Below, piece by piece: positions 1 to 9,481 of a DNA stretch of 64,000 bases (the stretch's first letter is position 1; the number at the start of each line of letters is the position of its first letter). The notes beneath the pieces were generated by a model, which was given only the letters and a program-made list of their open reading frames with translations, made no database searches and was not told the origin of the DNA. The DNA comes from Mycobacteroides chelonae. Lineage in GTDB: Bacteria; Actinomycetota; Actinomycetes; Mycobacteriales; Mycobacteriaceae. The stretch covers positions 3,844,001 to 3,908,000 of the forward strand of contig NZ_CP050145.1 of NCBI RefSeq assembly GCF_016767715.1. The letters run 5' to 3'. The position numbers and the translations under genes were made by a program.

Positions 1-718
1 GCGATTCGGCTCGCGCATGGCGGTGCGCCTGTACCGCGTCATCGTCGAACCGTGAGGCGACATCGGACCGCGCTAGTTCCGCGAAGGCACCCATGGTGCG
101 TATTCCCATGCGCCACAGCAGATCAACCAAGTCTTCACGCTGCGGATGGCACAGGCTGGGTTCGGCGGCCATCTCTTTGATCGACAAGGACGCCAGGAAC
201 TCCGCATCCCCACCGGGCGGTACCAGTGCCGCATGCCGCGCGGCGTACACCGCCGTGGACATCTGATCGGCGATGCCCACCTGACATTCGGCCCCGGCCA
301 CCGACACCGCATCGGCCAGCCGCTCGGCCGCGGTCTGCTCGCTGCCGAAATACCGGGCCGCACCGGCCACCGGAAGCGCCATCAGCCCCGGGCGCAAAAT
401 CTCGGCCCCCGGCACCAGGTCATCCACCGCGGCGATCATCGGCTCGAAAAACCGCGCATCGCGATCGACATCGGCCACCGCGATATGCAGCTGTGGACAA
501 CGGGCCTGGGACTCGCGGCGGCGCATACCCCGGCGGACTCCCAGCGCCCGCGCGGCGGCAGTGCACGCGGTGACCCTGTTGGCCAGGGTCACCGCCACGG
601 GCCGGGTGGCAGGAAGGTCGGCCATCGCCGCAGCGGCCACCGCCGGCCAATCCGGGCACCAAATCGCCAGCACCCGTGGAGCTTTACGCTGTCGTTTAGG
701 CGGACCTGATCGAGCCAC
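1..718 (-). CDS. imuB: ImuB, catalytically inactive Y-family polymerase-like mutasome subunit (3' end outside window)
   Basis: Reading the minus strand from a GTG at 718 gives an open frame of about 239 residues that runs off the left edge. It begins with a short basic stretch and then [12 protein letters not shown], the typical N-terminus of mycobacterial ImuB (Rv3394c, about 527 residues). The acidic metal ligands of active DinB-type polymerases are absent at this first motif. In the family, ImuB is an adaptor that brings the error-prone polymerase DnaE2 and ImuA' to the beta clamp for damage-induced mutagenesis. The frame overlaps the end of imuA' by 23 bases if GTG 718 is used; GTG 673 is an alternative start. 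The C-terminal clamp-binding part is not in the window. Confidence 0.85.
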   Translation of the reverse strand, partial: MARSGPPKRQRKAPRVLAIWCPDWPAVAAAAMADLPATRPVAVTLANRVTACTAAARALGVRRGMRRRESQARCPQLHIAVADVDRDARFFEPMIAAVDDLVPGAEILRPGLMALPVAGAARYFGSEQTAAERLADAVSVAGAECQVGIADQMSTAVYAARHAALVPPGGDAEFLASLSIKEMAAEPSLCHPQREDLVDLLWRMGIRTMGAFAELARSDVASRFDDDAVQAHRHARAES

Positions 719-1448
719 GGCTGCCACACACCTCCCCGGCAGCTCTTGAGCTGGACGTCGCCGCCCCGGCGGCTCTGGACGCCCTGCGCCCCGTTGCCCG
801 GACCGTCGTCCGCACGCCACGAATTCGGCCCAGGCCACAGGCGGACACCCCGTCATAGCCGGTTACCCGGGCCTGCAACCGCACCGCGGCGCCTTCCCAG
901 TCCCCCTCGGCAACCAACAGCGTGCATCCGTTGCTGTGCGCCCGGGCCACCATCGCGCGCGCCGACGTCGAGGTCACCTTTCGTCCCCCCAGACCCAGCA
1001 CCACCAGATCCATCCCGTCCATAAGCACCGAGGCCACCTCCACCGCACTCAGACCCGGGCGAGGAATCAACGCCAAACGGCTCAGGTCCGCTCCCTTTTC
1101 CACCGCCGCCAGCACACTCACCTCCGGCATACCCACAATCGCGGCGTACCCGCCCGCCGCGGTCACCGAAGCCACCACATCCAAGGGCAACGACCGGGCC
1201 CCGCTGGCCACCGCGACCGTGCCGCGCCGCAACACGTGCCCTATCGAGCTGGCCAGCGCATCGGATACCGGCAGCAAAGATTGAGCATCCGGTAACGCTT
1301 CGTGAAACCGCCCCGCCGATGACCTGTCTCCGCCAACCTTTCCCGATATCGCAGCCATCTGCTGCCGGAGCTTTTGTAGCTGGTCAGCACGGTTCACCAG
1401 CATCTCGTCGGCGGCCGTCACTGCCGTCACAACCGCACCTCCAGACAC
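696..1448 (-). CDS. imuA': ImuA', SOS mutasome accessory protein
   Basis: The 250-residue product sits directly upstream of imuB, as Rv3395c does upstream of Rv3394c. ImuA' proteins are RecA-like in fold and act with ImuB and DnaE2 in mutagenic lesion bypass. The central part has the expected hydrophobic strands ([28 protein letters not shown]) and ends with the family's Arg-rich tail. No canonical Walker A is visible. The GTG at 1448 begins only 8 bases below a LexA box; an in-frame ATG at 1403 is the alternative start. Regulation by LexA is strongly suggested by that box. Confidence 0.83.
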   Translation of the reverse strand: MSGGAVVTAVTAADEMLVNRADQLQKLRQQMAAISGKVGGDRSSAGRFHEALPDAQSLLPVSDALASSIGHVLRRGTVAVASGARSLPLDVVASVTAAGGYAAIVGMPEVSVLAAVEKGADLSRLALIPRPGLSAVEVASVLMDGMDLVVLGLGGRKVTSTSARAMVARAHSNGCTLLVAEGDWEGAAVRLQARVTGYDGVSACGLGRIRGVRTTVRATGRRASRAAGAATSSSRAAGEVCGSRGSIRSA

Positions 1449-1455
1449 ACTCGAC

Positions 1456-1471
1456 TAGAACATATGTTCGA
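1456..1471 (-). promoter_or_regulatory. LexA/SOS box of imuA'-imuB
   Basis: TAGAACATATGTTCGA matches the mycobacterial SOS box TCGAAC-N4-GTTCGA at 11 of 12 defined positions. On the minus strand the core contains TATGTT (1464-1459), a TANNNT -10 candidate, so LexA would cover the -10 directly. A second, overlapping dyad, GTTCGATAGAAC, occupies 1466-1477. Confidence 0.85.
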
Positions 1472-1561
1472 TAGAACGAGTAAACACCCACCCCCCGACA
1501 ACCGTCAACACACGATTAGTACCCTGACAGCCAGCAAACTAGATCTAACGGGGTGGTTGAC

Positions 1562-2617
1562 ATGAGTGACGAACCGCAGTCCCATGAGGTACGCGCCCTC
1601 GTCGAGGGATACCTCCACGCAATCAACACCTCTGATACCGAAGGCCTGAAGAAGCTATCGATCGGTCCAGCGTTGGAAGAACTTTCACCCAACTACAAAG
1701 GCGTGCCCGGCAAGCAGCCGTACTGGCGCCACCTGATGATCCGCACGGAGAAAGACAATCCGTGTCACATCAAAACATTCAAAGTTTTGGCACACGGCCC
1801 AGAGCACATCGTCGTGGAGGTATACACCGAGTTTGCAGATCAGCGTGAAAAGACGTACTACCTGCCCGGCACTTGGGTCAGGTATGACGTCGCCTCGGTA
1901 CGCGGCAGGTGGAAGATCGAACTGATCCGGGATTTCGACGATCACAACTTCCATTGGCGCAAACAAGGCACCCTATTTCTTCGCGTTCCGGAATCCTGTG
2001 GCTTTCGCGCCCTGGGAGAAACGGCACCACACGCACTGAACAACAACGGAAGTCTGCAGGTCACCTTCGATCTTGGTTCCGTCATCGCGGCCGGGAGACC
2101 CGCCATGCTTCCCGGTGAACTTGGTTTTGCGTATACCGTGCCAGTGCTCTCCAACGGGAAGAAGCCACTACCACTATCGGCGCTCAACGAAGCCGCACTG
2201 AAGGAATATCCGCACCTCACATACCGCAGAGGGTACCTAGAGGCAGAAATCGATACGGTAGAAGAGGCCATGGGGTGGCCAGTCCCCGAACTATGGCGTC
2301 AATATCTCACCAGCACAACCATTCTCCAGAATGGCTGTCTAGACACCGATGATTACATCGATATCTACGCCCCTGCTCAAATCGTCTCTCTAACTCAGGC
2401 CTGTGCCGATGGCGGCGCCCACAACCCAGGGTATCTACATGTGGCGGCAGCTGGCGGGGGCGATATCGCCATCGATACCCGTAACCCGAACGGACCCACG
2501 TATTTGATGTATGCCTCGGAAGGCTGGGAATACCTGCAAGTTCAGACCAACACGCTCAACGAATTTATCGACCAACTGGAATCCCGAACCTTCAAACTCC
2601 GGTTCGACGAGACCTAG
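1562..2617 (+). CDS. Orphan fusion protein: NTF2/SnoaL-like domain plus SMI1/KNR4 (SUKH) domain
   Basis: ATG 1562 (351 residues) is preferred over GTG 1553 because GGGGTGG lies upstream at a workable distance. Residues about 8-125 look like an NTF2/SnoaL-type fold: an N-terminal helix with VRALVEGYLHAINTSD, then beta strands ending in WKIELIRDFD. The C-terminal 130 residues have the SUKH pattern: VEEAMGWPVPELWRQYL, an EIVSL-like helix read here as AQIVSLTQAC, then YLHVAAAGGGDIAIDTR. SUKH proteins are often immunity proteins of polymorphic toxin systems. No toxin gene is visible nearby, so a function is not assigned. The gene looks less GC-rich than its neighbours. It has no counterpart I recognise at this place in M. 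tuberculosis. Confidence 0.72.
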   Translation: MSDEPQSHEVRALVEGYLHAINTSDTEGLKKLSIGPALEELSPNYKGVPGKQPYWRHLMIRTEKDNPCHIKTFKVLAHGPEHIVVEVYTEFADQREKTYYLPGTWVRYDVASVRGRWKIELIRDFDDHNFHWRKQGTLFLRVPESCGFRALGETAPHALNNNGSLQVTFDLGSVIAAGRPAMLPGELGFAYTVPVLSNGKKPLPLSALNEAALKEYPHLTYRRGYLEAEIDTVEEAMGWPVPELWRQYLTSTTILQNGCLDTDDYIDIYAPAQIVSLTQACADGGAHNPGYLHVAAAGGGDIAIDTRNPNGPTYLMYASEGWEYLQVQTNTLNEFIDQLESRTFKLRFDET

Positions 2618-3258
2618 TCGAGCTGGCGAGTGTGCGCCCAGCGGGTCAACGCGTTGCGATTGGACTGCTGGGTCTTACGCAGCACATTAGAGGCGTGCGT
2701 CTCCACCGTCTTGACCGAGATCACCAGATCCTCGGCAATCTCCCGGTAGGTGTATCCGCGGGCCAGGAGCCGCAGCACCTCAAGCTCGCGTGGGGTCAAC
2801 GAATCCAGCTCCGGATCCAGTGCCGGCTCTGGGGTATTCGACCGCCCGGTGAACGAATCGAGCACGAATCCGGCAAGCCGCGGACTGAACACCGCATCCC
2901 CACCCGCCACCCGACGCACGGCCTCGGCAAGCTCACTTCCCGAAATCGTCTTGGTGACATAGCCTCTGGCTCCCGCACGAATCACCGCGATGACATCCTC
3001 GGCGGCATCCGACACACTGAGCGCAAGAAAGACCGGCCCCGAGCCGCCGACTCCGTTGATGACGGCGACCCCACCGCCGGAGGGCATGTGCACATCGAGC
3101 AACACCACATCCGGTGCACTGGAACGTATTCCGGCGACCGCCTCGACAACCGAACCGGCCTCGCCCACGATCTCGATATCCGATTCACCGGCCAGCTCCG
3201 CCCGCACCCCGGACCGGAACACCCCGTGATCGTCGACCAGGAATACCCGCAGCATCAC
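2614..3258 (-). CDS. NarL/FixJ-family response regulator
   Basis: This 214-residue protein has a receiver domain (acidic pair DD at 9-10, phospho-acceptor Asp55 in VVLLDVHMPS, Lys in YVTKTISG) and a LuxR-type helix-turn-helix (LTPRELEVLRLLARGYTYREIAEDL) near the C-terminus. It is translationally coupled to the upstream kinase gene: GTG 3258 and ATG 3255 both overlap the kinase stop codon. It presumably receives phosphate from that kinase. Targets cannot be read from the sequence; the divergent PspC operon is the obvious candidate. Confidence 0.9.
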   Translation of the reverse strand: MMLRVFLVDDHGVFRSGVRAELAGESDIEIVGEAGSVVEAVAGIRSSAPDVVLLDVHMPSGGGVAVINGVGGSGPVFLALSVSDAAEDVIAVIRAGARGYVTKTISGSELAEAVRRVAGGDAVFSPRLAGFVLDSFTGRSNTPEPALDPELDSLTPRELEVLRLLARGYTYREIAEDLVISVKTVETHASNVLRKTQQSNRNALTRWAHTRQLD

Positions 3259-4496
3259 TCTTCTTTCTCGTCGACGTCGTAGGGCTTGTACGGCATGGTA
3301 ATTCGCACCTCAGTGCCCTTGCCGATCTCCGACTTGATCTGCACCTGCCCACCCCGGCGCATCACCCTGGCTTTGATGGAGCGTGCGATGCCCTGCCGGT
3401 CCTGTGGCACCGCCTCCAGACCAAACCCCTTGCCCCGATCCCTGACGAAAACACTGATCTGGCCGGGTTCCACCTCGGCATACAGGTTGATATCCGATTG
3501 GCCGGAATGCTTGGCAGCATTGACGAGTGCTTCACGGGTTGCCCCGACCAGCGCTCGTCTGGTCTCGGGTTCCAGAGAGAGGTCGGCATCACCGACGATC
3601 ACCGAACTGACCACCACGGTGTGTGCATCCTCCACCTCTCCGGCCACGGTGCGTAGCTCCTGCGCCAGAGACGAGTCCGAGGACACCCCCGCGGAGAACA
3701 ACCAGCTGCGCAATTCGCGTTCCTGGCTGCGAGCCAGCCGCAGTACCTCGCCGGGGTTGTCTGTGCGCTTCTGGATCAGTGCCAGCGTCTGCAGCACCGA
3801 ATCGTGGAGGTGCGAGGCGATCTCTTCCCGCTCTTCGGTACGTATGCGCGCGGCACGCTCGGCACCGAGGGCACGCCACAACCGCAACCACAACGGCACC
3901 GTCAGCAGCATTGCGCCCACCAGGGTGGCCGCGATCGCCACCAACGAGTCGCGTAGCGAGGACAGATCAACATTGCGCAAGACCACCACCGCGATCCCGC
4001 CGAAGACCAGTGCAGCACCGGCAATCACCCGGACCAAGGTCAATAGCGACGATTTGCCCGACTCTCCCAGCACGGCCGAACTCGGCCCCTGCGAATCGAA
4101 TTCGCGCCACACCACGGCGAGCCCGACCAGTGCCAGCACGATGGGGAAAACCAGTGCCGCCGTCGAACCACTGACCGTCGACATCAAGATGATCAGCGCG
4201 GCAAGACTCAACAGCAATAGCCCCGTCGCCCGCCTGCGGTCCGTCGCACTGACAGCGGCGACGTCGTCGCCCGGCGGCATCAGCAGCCACAGCAGCCCGT
4301 ACGCCGCGATGCCCATTCCGCTGGCAGCGCCAAGCACTGCGAAGGCCAACCGCACCCGAAATACCGGAACGTCGAGATGATCGGCGAGCCCCCCGGCGAC
4401 CCCGGCGATTACCCGGCCACCGGTACGCCGACGCAAGGGCGGGGCGGCAGTCAGCCGATTCCCGCTGGCGAAGGCATTCCGAAACGTGGGACTCAC
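3255..4496 (-). CDS. PspC-domain sensor histidine kinase
   Basis: From GTG 4496 the product has 413 residues. Residues 20-78 form a PspC domain (GGRVIAGVAGGLADHL), followed by four further hydrophobic segments (about 92-108, 114-131, 153-173, 184-205). The dimerisation/phospho-acceptor helix has EEREEIASHLHDSVLQTL with His231, and the ATPase domain has an N-box (NAAKHS at 326) and a G-box (DRGKGFG at 353-359). This is the LiaS/NarX-like class of membrane kinases linked to envelope stress. ATG 4526 is an alternative start adding 10 residues; neither start has a good ribosome site. The gene diverges from a second PspC gene at 4619. Confidence 0.87.
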   Translation of the reverse strand: MSPTFRNAFASGNRLTAAPPLRRRTGGRVIAGVAGGLADHLDVPVFRVRLAFAVLGAASGMGIAAYGLLWLLMPPGDDVAAVSATDRRRATGLLLLSLAALIILMSTVSGSTAALVFPIVLALVGLAVVWREFDSQGPSSAVLGESGKSSLLTLVRVIAGAALVFGGIAVVVLRNVDLSSLRDSLVAIAATLVGAMLLTVPLWLRLWRALGAERAARIRTEEREEIASHLHDSVLQTLALIQKRTDNPGEVLRLARSQERELRSWLFSAGVSSDSSLAQELRTVAGEVEDAHTVVVSSVIVGDADLSLEPETRRALVGATREALVNAAKHSGQSDINLYAEVEPGQISVFVRDRGKGFGLEAVPQDRQGIARSIKARVMRRGGQVQIKSEIGKGTEVRITMPYKPYDVDEKEE

Positions 4497-4618
4497 CTCT
4501 GCGATACTGCCATGGCAAAGCTCCATAGGGCATCGGGCTTATCCCTGAACCCCTGCCTTGCAAAGATCAGGGTGAATCCTGATGGCGGACATGCCCGCGA
4601 CTGGGCAACATAGCTGTC

Positions 4619-5761
4619 ATGGACACGGATACCACCACCAAACGGACGCCGTCCTCCACGCTCGGAGACATGTGGCGCACGCGGCCGTTGCGGCTGCCCG
4701 GGCACGGCAAGCTGGCAGGCGTTGCCGCGGGAATCGGCTACCGGTATAACGTGGACCCGCTGCTGGTGCGCGTAATCTTCGTGGTCACAACAATTTTCGG
4801 CGGGGCAGGTGCCATCATGTATGTGGCGTGCTGGCTGCTGATGCCTACCGCCCGCTACACCACTCCGTACCACGAGTCCAAGGTGAAGATGGTCTTCTGG
4901 ATCATCGTCCTGCTGCTTGTCGGGGGACCCTTCATCGACCCCGACCGCGATCCCTGGGGATTCGTCAGTGCCGTTGTCCTGCTCGGGGGCTGGTATCTGC
5001 TCTATCAGCGCCAGACCGAAACCCCACCACCTCCGGCGAGTTCGACGACGCAGCCCGGCCCGGCCGAAGATGGCGAACCGAACAGCCATACCGCGGCCAC
5101 CAGCCCTCTCTTACCGCCTCCTCCACCCAACTGGGATCCACTGCGGGCGGCCCCTTTCGCCTGGGATCTACCCGATCCGGCTCCCCTGCCGGCGCCTCCG
5201 GCCAAGCCCAAGTCGCCCGTACCCAAGGTAACCATCGGCGCGGCACTCATCGTCAGTGCTCTGCTCGTGGCCATCGGACTGCTGGGCGCCAACTGGGTGA
5301 CACCCGTCGTGGTCGCGGCAGCGGCACTGGTCGTCCTCGGGGTGGGCTTGCTGGTGGGTGCATGGCTTCGCAGCGGCTACTCACTGCTCTTTCTGGCGAT
5401 ACCGCTGGCCGGGTTCGTCGTCGTAGCATCCTCGATCGGTCCGCTCGAGGTGTCACTCAACGTCGGCGACCAAAATTACCGTGTCACAGAGGCTTCCGAT
5501 ATCGAGGAGTACTACGAGGTCGGCGTCGGCACGATCACCCTTGACCTCACGCAGGTCACGCTCACCAACGATAAAACGGTTTACCTCGACGTCGGGATGG
5601 GCGATATACAGGTGCTCGTTCCCCCTTCGATGAATGTACGCACCTCGTGCGAGGTGGGCATGGGCAGCTTCGATTGCCTGCCCTCACCCAAGGGTGTCGG
5701 CCCCGTCCTGACGATCAACGCAACGGCAAATGTAGGAAGCATTGAGGTGCAACGTGTCTGA
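4619..5761 (+). CDS. PspC-domain multi-pass membrane protein with LiaF-like C-terminus
   Basis: The 380-residue protein starts with a PspC domain (about 23-82: GHGKLAGVAAGIGYRYNVDP, then WLLMPTARY). Two hydrophobic segments follow, then a Pro-rich cytosolic or periplasmic linker (about 133-200) and three more hydrophobic segments (about 204-272). The C-terminal 100 residues are beta-rich with a repeated VGVGTITLDL / VGMGDIQVLVP / VGMGSFDC pattern, like the DUF4097/LiaF adhesin-type repeat. It diverges from the PspC kinase gene, so it is likely a partner or target in an envelope-stress circuit. Exact function is unknown. Confidence 0.82.
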   Translation: MDTDTTTKRTPSSTLGDMWRTRPLRLPGHGKLAGVAAGIGYRYNVDPLLVRVIFVVTTIFGGAGAIMYVACWLLMPTARYTTPYHESKVKMVFWIIVLLLVGGPFIDPDRDPWGFVSAVVLLGGWYLLYQRQTETPPPPASSTTQPGPAEDGEPNSHTAATSPLLPPPPPNWDPLRAAPFAWDLPDPAPLPAPPAKPKSPVPKVTIGAALIVSALLVAIGLLGANWVTPVVVAAAALVVLGVGLLVGAWLRSGYSLLFLAIPLAGFVVVASSIGPLEVSLNVGDQNYRVTEASDIEEYYEVGVGTITLDLTQVTLTNDKTVYLDVGMGDIQVLVPPSMNVRTSCEVGMGSFDCLPSPKGVGPVLTINATANVGSIEVQRV

Positions 5762-6038
5762 GAACATCGACGAACCAACGACCGGCACCGACAATGAGCT
5801 CACCGCGGAAAATTCCGTGGAGACGACACCGGAGGCCGATGCCGAAGAGAAGGGCAGACCATCCATCCTGCTGGCACTGTCCGGGATGGTCGCCCTGCTC
5901 GTCGGAGGCTGGGCCCTGACCGGCCAGGACTTCGGAGCGCTAGTGCACAGCAATCTGCTCGGCTGGATCGCGATTGCCGTGGCGATCGCCATCGGCGTTG
6001 CGCTGGTGGCAGTTCCAACCCGCCGTAACCGAACCTAG
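5754..6038 (+). CDS. Small membrane protein co-transcribed with the PspC-like gene
   Basis: The start is taken at GTG 5754, overlapping the end of the previous gene by 8 bases, with GAGGTG just upstream (94 residues). The first 40 residues are acidic and Thr/Glu-rich (likely cytosolic); two hydrophobic segments follow (LLALSGMVALLVGGWAL and LGWIAIAVAIAIGVALVAV), and the tail is basic. I do not recognise a named family. The overlap suggests it works with the PspC-like membrane protein. Confidence 0.68.
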   Translation: MSENIDEPTTGTDNELTAENSVETTPEADAEEKGRPSILLALSGMVALLVGGWALTGQDFGALVHSNLLGWIAIAVAIAIGVALVAVPTRRNRT

Positions 6039-6043
6039 GCAGC

Positions 6044-7612
6044 TCACTCCCATTCAATGGTGCCGGGCGGCTTGCTGGTGATATCCAGCACCACGCGGTT
6101 CACCTCGGGAACCTCGTTGGTGATCCGCGTCGAGATCCGCTCCAGCACCTCATACGGCAGGCGGGTCCAGTCAGCGGTCATCGCGTCCTCACTGGACACC
6201 GGACGCAACACGATCGGGTGCCCGTAGGTGCGTCCGTCGCCCTGCACCCCAACCGAACGCACATCGGCCAACAGCACCACCGGGCACTGCCAGATGTTGC
6301 GGTCCTGACCAGCGGCGGTAAGTTCCTCGCGCGCAATGGCATCGGCACGGCGCAGAGTATCCAACCGGTCGGAAGTAACCTCACCGACGATCCTGATGGC
6401 CAGCCCCGGCCCCGGGAACGGTTGGCGGCCAACGATTTCCTCGGGCAGACCCAGTTCACGGCCCACCGCACGGACCTCGTCCTTGAACAGCAGCCGCAGC
6501 GGTTCCACCAGGGTGAAGGTCAGATCTTCGGGGAGTCCGCCCACGTTGTGGTGGCTCTTGATGTTGGCAGTGCCACTGCCACCCCCGGATTCGACGACAT
6601 CGGGGTACAGCGTGCCCTGCACCAGGAACTCGATACCGTCCTCCGAGTTACCGATCGCATCGGAGACGGCGCCCTCGAACGCCCGGATGAATTCACGGCC
6701 AATGATCTTGCGCTTGGTCTCCGGGTCGCTGACACCGGCGAGCTCACCCAGGAACTTTTCCGCGACATCGACAGTCACCAGCTTGGCGCCCGTGGCCGCC
6801 ACGAAGTCGTGCTCCACCTGCGCCCGCTCGCCGCTGCGCAGCAGTCCGTGGTCGACGAACACACAGGTAAGCCTGTCGCCGATGGCGCGTTGCACCAGGG
6901 CCGCCGCCACCGCCGAGTCCACGCCGCCAGACAGCCCACACAGCGCACGCCCGTCTCCGATCTGCGCGCGCACCTGCTCGACCAGCGATTCGGCGATATT
7001 GGCTGCCGTCCATGTCGATTCGATGCCCGCGAACTCATGCAGAAAGCGGCTGAGCACCTGCTGTCCGTGCGGCGAATGCAGCACCTCCGGGTGGTACTGC
7101 ACCCCGGCCAGGCGCCGCGCCCGATCCTCGAACGCTGCCACGGGAGCACCTTCGCTGCTGGCGACCACGGTAAAACCCTGGGGTGCTTCGGTTACCGCAT
7201 CGCCGTGGCTCATCCACACGGGCTGAAGGCCGGGCAGGCCCTCATGCAGGTCTCCGCCCACGACCTTCAGCTCGGTGCGGCCGTACTCGCTGGTGCCGGT
7301 GTGTGCGACGGTTCCGCCGAGCACCTGCGCCATGGCCTGAAAGCCGTAGCAGATACCGAAAACCGGAACATCCAAGTCGAATACGGCGGGGTCGAGTTGA
7401 GGTGCACCCTCTTCGTAGACGCTCGACGGACCACCGGACAGGACGATAGCCCGAGGGTTGCGTTCCTTGATCTCGTCGATGCTCGCCGAGTGCGGGATCA
7501 CCTCGGAGAACACCCGCGCCTCACGCACGCGCCGCGCGATCAGCTGCGCGTACTGTGCCCCGAAGTCAATGACCAGAACCGGTCGGTCGCCATGCTGCTC
7601 CGTTTGCGCCAC
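6044..7612 (-). CDS. guaA: GMP synthase (glutamine-hydrolysing)
   Basis: The 522-residue enzyme converts XMP, ATP and glutamine to GMP in the cytosol. The class I glutaminase domain carries the nucleophile Cys88 ([10 protein letters not shown]) and a His-Glu pair in [11 protein letters not shown]. The ATP-pyrophosphatase domain has the PP-loop [11 protein letters not shown], and the C-terminal dimerisation domain ends [11 protein letters not shown], the usual end of GuaA. The GTG start at 7612 has no ribosome site but follows TAAGCT by exactly six bases, so the message is probably leaderless. The nearby guaB2 makes its substrate. Confidence 0.97.
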   Translation of the reverse strand: MAQTEQHGDRPVLVIDFGAQYAQLIARRVREARVFSEVIPHSASIDEIKERNPRAIVLSGGPSSVYEEGAPQLDPAVFDLDVPVFGICYGFQAMAQVLGGTVAHTGTSEYGRTELKVVGGDLHEGLPGLQPVWMSHGDAVTEAPQGFTVVASSEGAPVAAFEDRARRLAGVQYHPEVLHSPHGQQVLSRFLHEFAGIESTWTAANIAESLVEQVRAQIGDGRALCGLSGGVDSAVAAALVQRAIGDRLTCVFVDHGLLRSGERAQVEHDFVAATGAKLVTVDVAEKFLGELAGVSDPETKRKIIGREFIRAFEGAVSDAIGNSEDGIEFLVQGTLYPDVVESGGGSGTANIKSHHNVGGLPEDLTFTLVEPLRLLFKDEVRAVGRELGLPEEIVGRQPFPGPGLAIRIVGEVTSDRLDTLRRADAIAREELTAAGQDRNIWQCPVVLLADVRSVGVQGDGRTYGHPIVLRPVSSEDAMTADWTRLPYEVLERISTRITNEVPEVNRVVLDITSKPPGTIEWE

Positions 7613-7618
7613 CGGCTT

Positions 7619-7624
7619 AGCTTA
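7619..7624 (-). promoter_or_regulatory. -10 hexamer TAAGCT for leaderless guaA
   Basis: On the minus strand TAAGCT is followed by six bases and then the guaA GTG at 7612, the spacing expected when transcription starts on the start codon. Confidence 0.6.
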
Positions 7625-7657
7625 GTGGCGCTGGGGCTACTTCCCGCTTGCGGGGGA

Positions 7658-9415
7658 CTAGCTGACCGACCGCACCGGTTCGATCGGCAGACTCCGCAAT
7701 GCACCGGGCGCACCTGCCGGGACGACGGGGTGCGACGGGGGCACCGCCGCCATCCGCTGATACGGCAGACCCTGCTCCGGTCGCAGATCCGTCTCGCCCT
7801 TGTTGGGCCACAACGACGCCGCTCTCTCGGCTTGCGCGGTGATGCTCAGCGATGGGTTGACACCCAGGTTGGCCGAGATGGCCGCACCGTCCACGACGTA
7901 CATGGTCGGGTAGCCGTACACCCGGTGATACGGATCGATGACGCCGTCCTCCGGACTCGTCCCGATCACGGCCCCACCCAGGAAGTGCGCGGTCAGCGGG
8001 ATGTTGAACAGCTCGCCCCAGGTGCCACCGGCCACACCGTCGATCTTGGCGGCCAGTCGCCTGGTGGCCTCGTTGCCCGCGGGAATCCAGGTGGGGTTGG
8101 GCTCGCCGTGGCCCTGCTTGCTGTCAAGCCGCCGCCAGAACAGCGTCTTCTTGGTGAAGGTGGTGATCGAGTTGTCTAGGTGCTGCATGACGAGGGCAAT
8201 CACGGTGCGCTCGCTCCACTGCGTCACGTTGAGCATGCGCAAGGTGCCCCTCGGATCGGCACGGGCGGCCTCGATGAGCTGACGCCACCGCGACTTCTCC
8301 CCGTCTCCGTCGGTCATCAGGGTCTGCAATAGACCCATCGCGTTGGAGCCCTTGCCGTAGCGCACCGGCTCGATATGCGTATCGCTGGTCGGATGGAACG
8401 AGGACGTGATGGCCACTCCGTGGGTGAGGTCCAAATCGTCCTTGTACTCCAATCGGCCTGCACCGACGATGGATTCGGAGTTGGTCCGGGTCAGCACGCC
8501 CAGGCGCTGTGACAGCCGGGGCAGCAGACCCTTGTCCTTCATCTTGAACAGCAGGTTCTGGGTGCCCCAGGTACCGGCCGCCAGCACCACGTACTTGGCC
8601 GTGTAGGTCTTGCGCCGCTTGCGCACCCAGCGACCGGTGGTCTTGGTAGCGACTCGCCATATCCCGTCGGCGCCCTCCTCGACAGCCGTGACGGTGGTAA
8701 GCGGAATGACCTGGGCGCCAGAAGATTCGGCCAGTCCCAGATAGTTCTTGACGAGGGTGTTCTTGGCGCCGACCCGGCAACCGGTCATGCAGGAACCGCA
8801 CTCGGTGCAGCCCACGCGGTCGGGTCCGGCGCCGCCGAAGTAGGGATCGGCCACCTTGATTCCGGGCGCCTTGGCGCCCTCGGGCCCGAAGTACACACCC
8901 ACCGGGGTGGCGACGAAGGTGTCGCCGGCGCCCATGTCGTCGGCGACTTCCTTGATGAGCCGGTCCGCGTCGGTGAAGGTGGGGTTCTTCACCACACCGA
9001 GCATCCGCTGCGCCTGCTCGTAGTGCGGCGAAAGTTCGGAACGCCAGTCGGTGATGCCGCGCCACTGCGGATCGTTGAAGAACGGCTCCGGCGGCACATA
9101 CAGGGTGTTGGCGTAGTTCAGCGATCCACCGCCCACCCCGGCACCCGCCAGGATCATGCAGTTGCTCAGCAGGTGGATCCGCTGAATCCCGAAGCACTTG
9201 AACATCGGCGCCCACAGGAACTTGCGCAGATTCCACGACGTCTCGGCGAACTCCTCGTCCGAGAACCGGCGGCCGGCCTCCAGGACGCCCACACGGTAAC
9301 CCTTTTCGGTCAATCGCATGGCGGTGACGCTCCCGCCGAATCCGGATCCGACGATGAGGACGTCAAAGTCGGTATCTGCTTCAGCTTTCACAGGGACTGC
9401 TGCCGGTGATGACAT
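7658..9415 (-). CDS. choD: Cholesterol oxidase-type GMC oxidoreductase (ChoD)
   Basis: At 585 residues it matches the length of Rv3409c ChoD (578). It has the FAD dinucleotide-binding motif GSGFGG at residues 23-28, a GMC-type segment (GAGVGGGSLNYANTLYVPP) and a Cys-rich CTECGSCMTGC stretch typical of this ChoD subgroup. The C-terminal NPSLSITAQAERA segment is the family's second FAD-contact region. The predicted reaction is oxidation of 3-beta-hydroxysterols, although in mycobacteria the real substrate of ChoD is debated. ATG 9415 has GGAGGT upstream. It lies between guaA and guaB3, the same order as in M. tuberculosis. Confidence 0.92.
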   Translation of the reverse strand: MSSPAAVPVKAEADTDFDVLIVGSGFGGSVTAMRLTEKGYRVGVLEAGRRFSDEEFAETSWNLRKFLWAPMFKCFGIQRIHLLSNCMILAGAGVGGGSLNYANTLYVPPEPFFNDPQWRGITDWRSELSPHYEQAQRMLGVVKNPTFTDADRLIKEVADDMGAGDTFVATPVGVYFGPEGAKAPGIKVADPYFGGAGPDRVGCTECGSCMTGCRVGAKNTLVKNYLGLAESSGAQVIPLTTVTAVEEGADGIWRVATKTTGRWVRKRRKTYTAKYVVLAAGTWGTQNLLFKMKDKGLLPRLSQRLGVLTRTNSESIVGAGRLEYKDDLDLTHGVAITSSFHPTSDTHIEPVRYGKGSNAMGLLQTLMTDGDGEKSRWRQLIEAARADPRGTLRMLNVTQWSERTVIALVMQHLDNSITTFTKKTLFWRRLDSKQGHGEPNPTWIPAGNEATRRLAAKIDGVAGGTWGELFNIPLTAHFLGGAVIGTSPEDGVIDPYHRVYGYPTMYVVDGAAISANLGVNPSLSITAQAERAASLWPNKGETDLRPEQGLPYQRMAAVPPSHPVVPAGAPGALRSLPIEPVRSVS

Positions 9416-9481
9416 CGTTGGCTACCTCCGCATGGTCACGTTACTGCCCAGTATGGAATACAACGAGGGGGGTAATGTAAA

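Noticed and set aside
6218..8179. Open frame of 653 residues opposite guaA and choD
   Set aside because: Runs across two real minus-strand genes and their gap; product has no domain.
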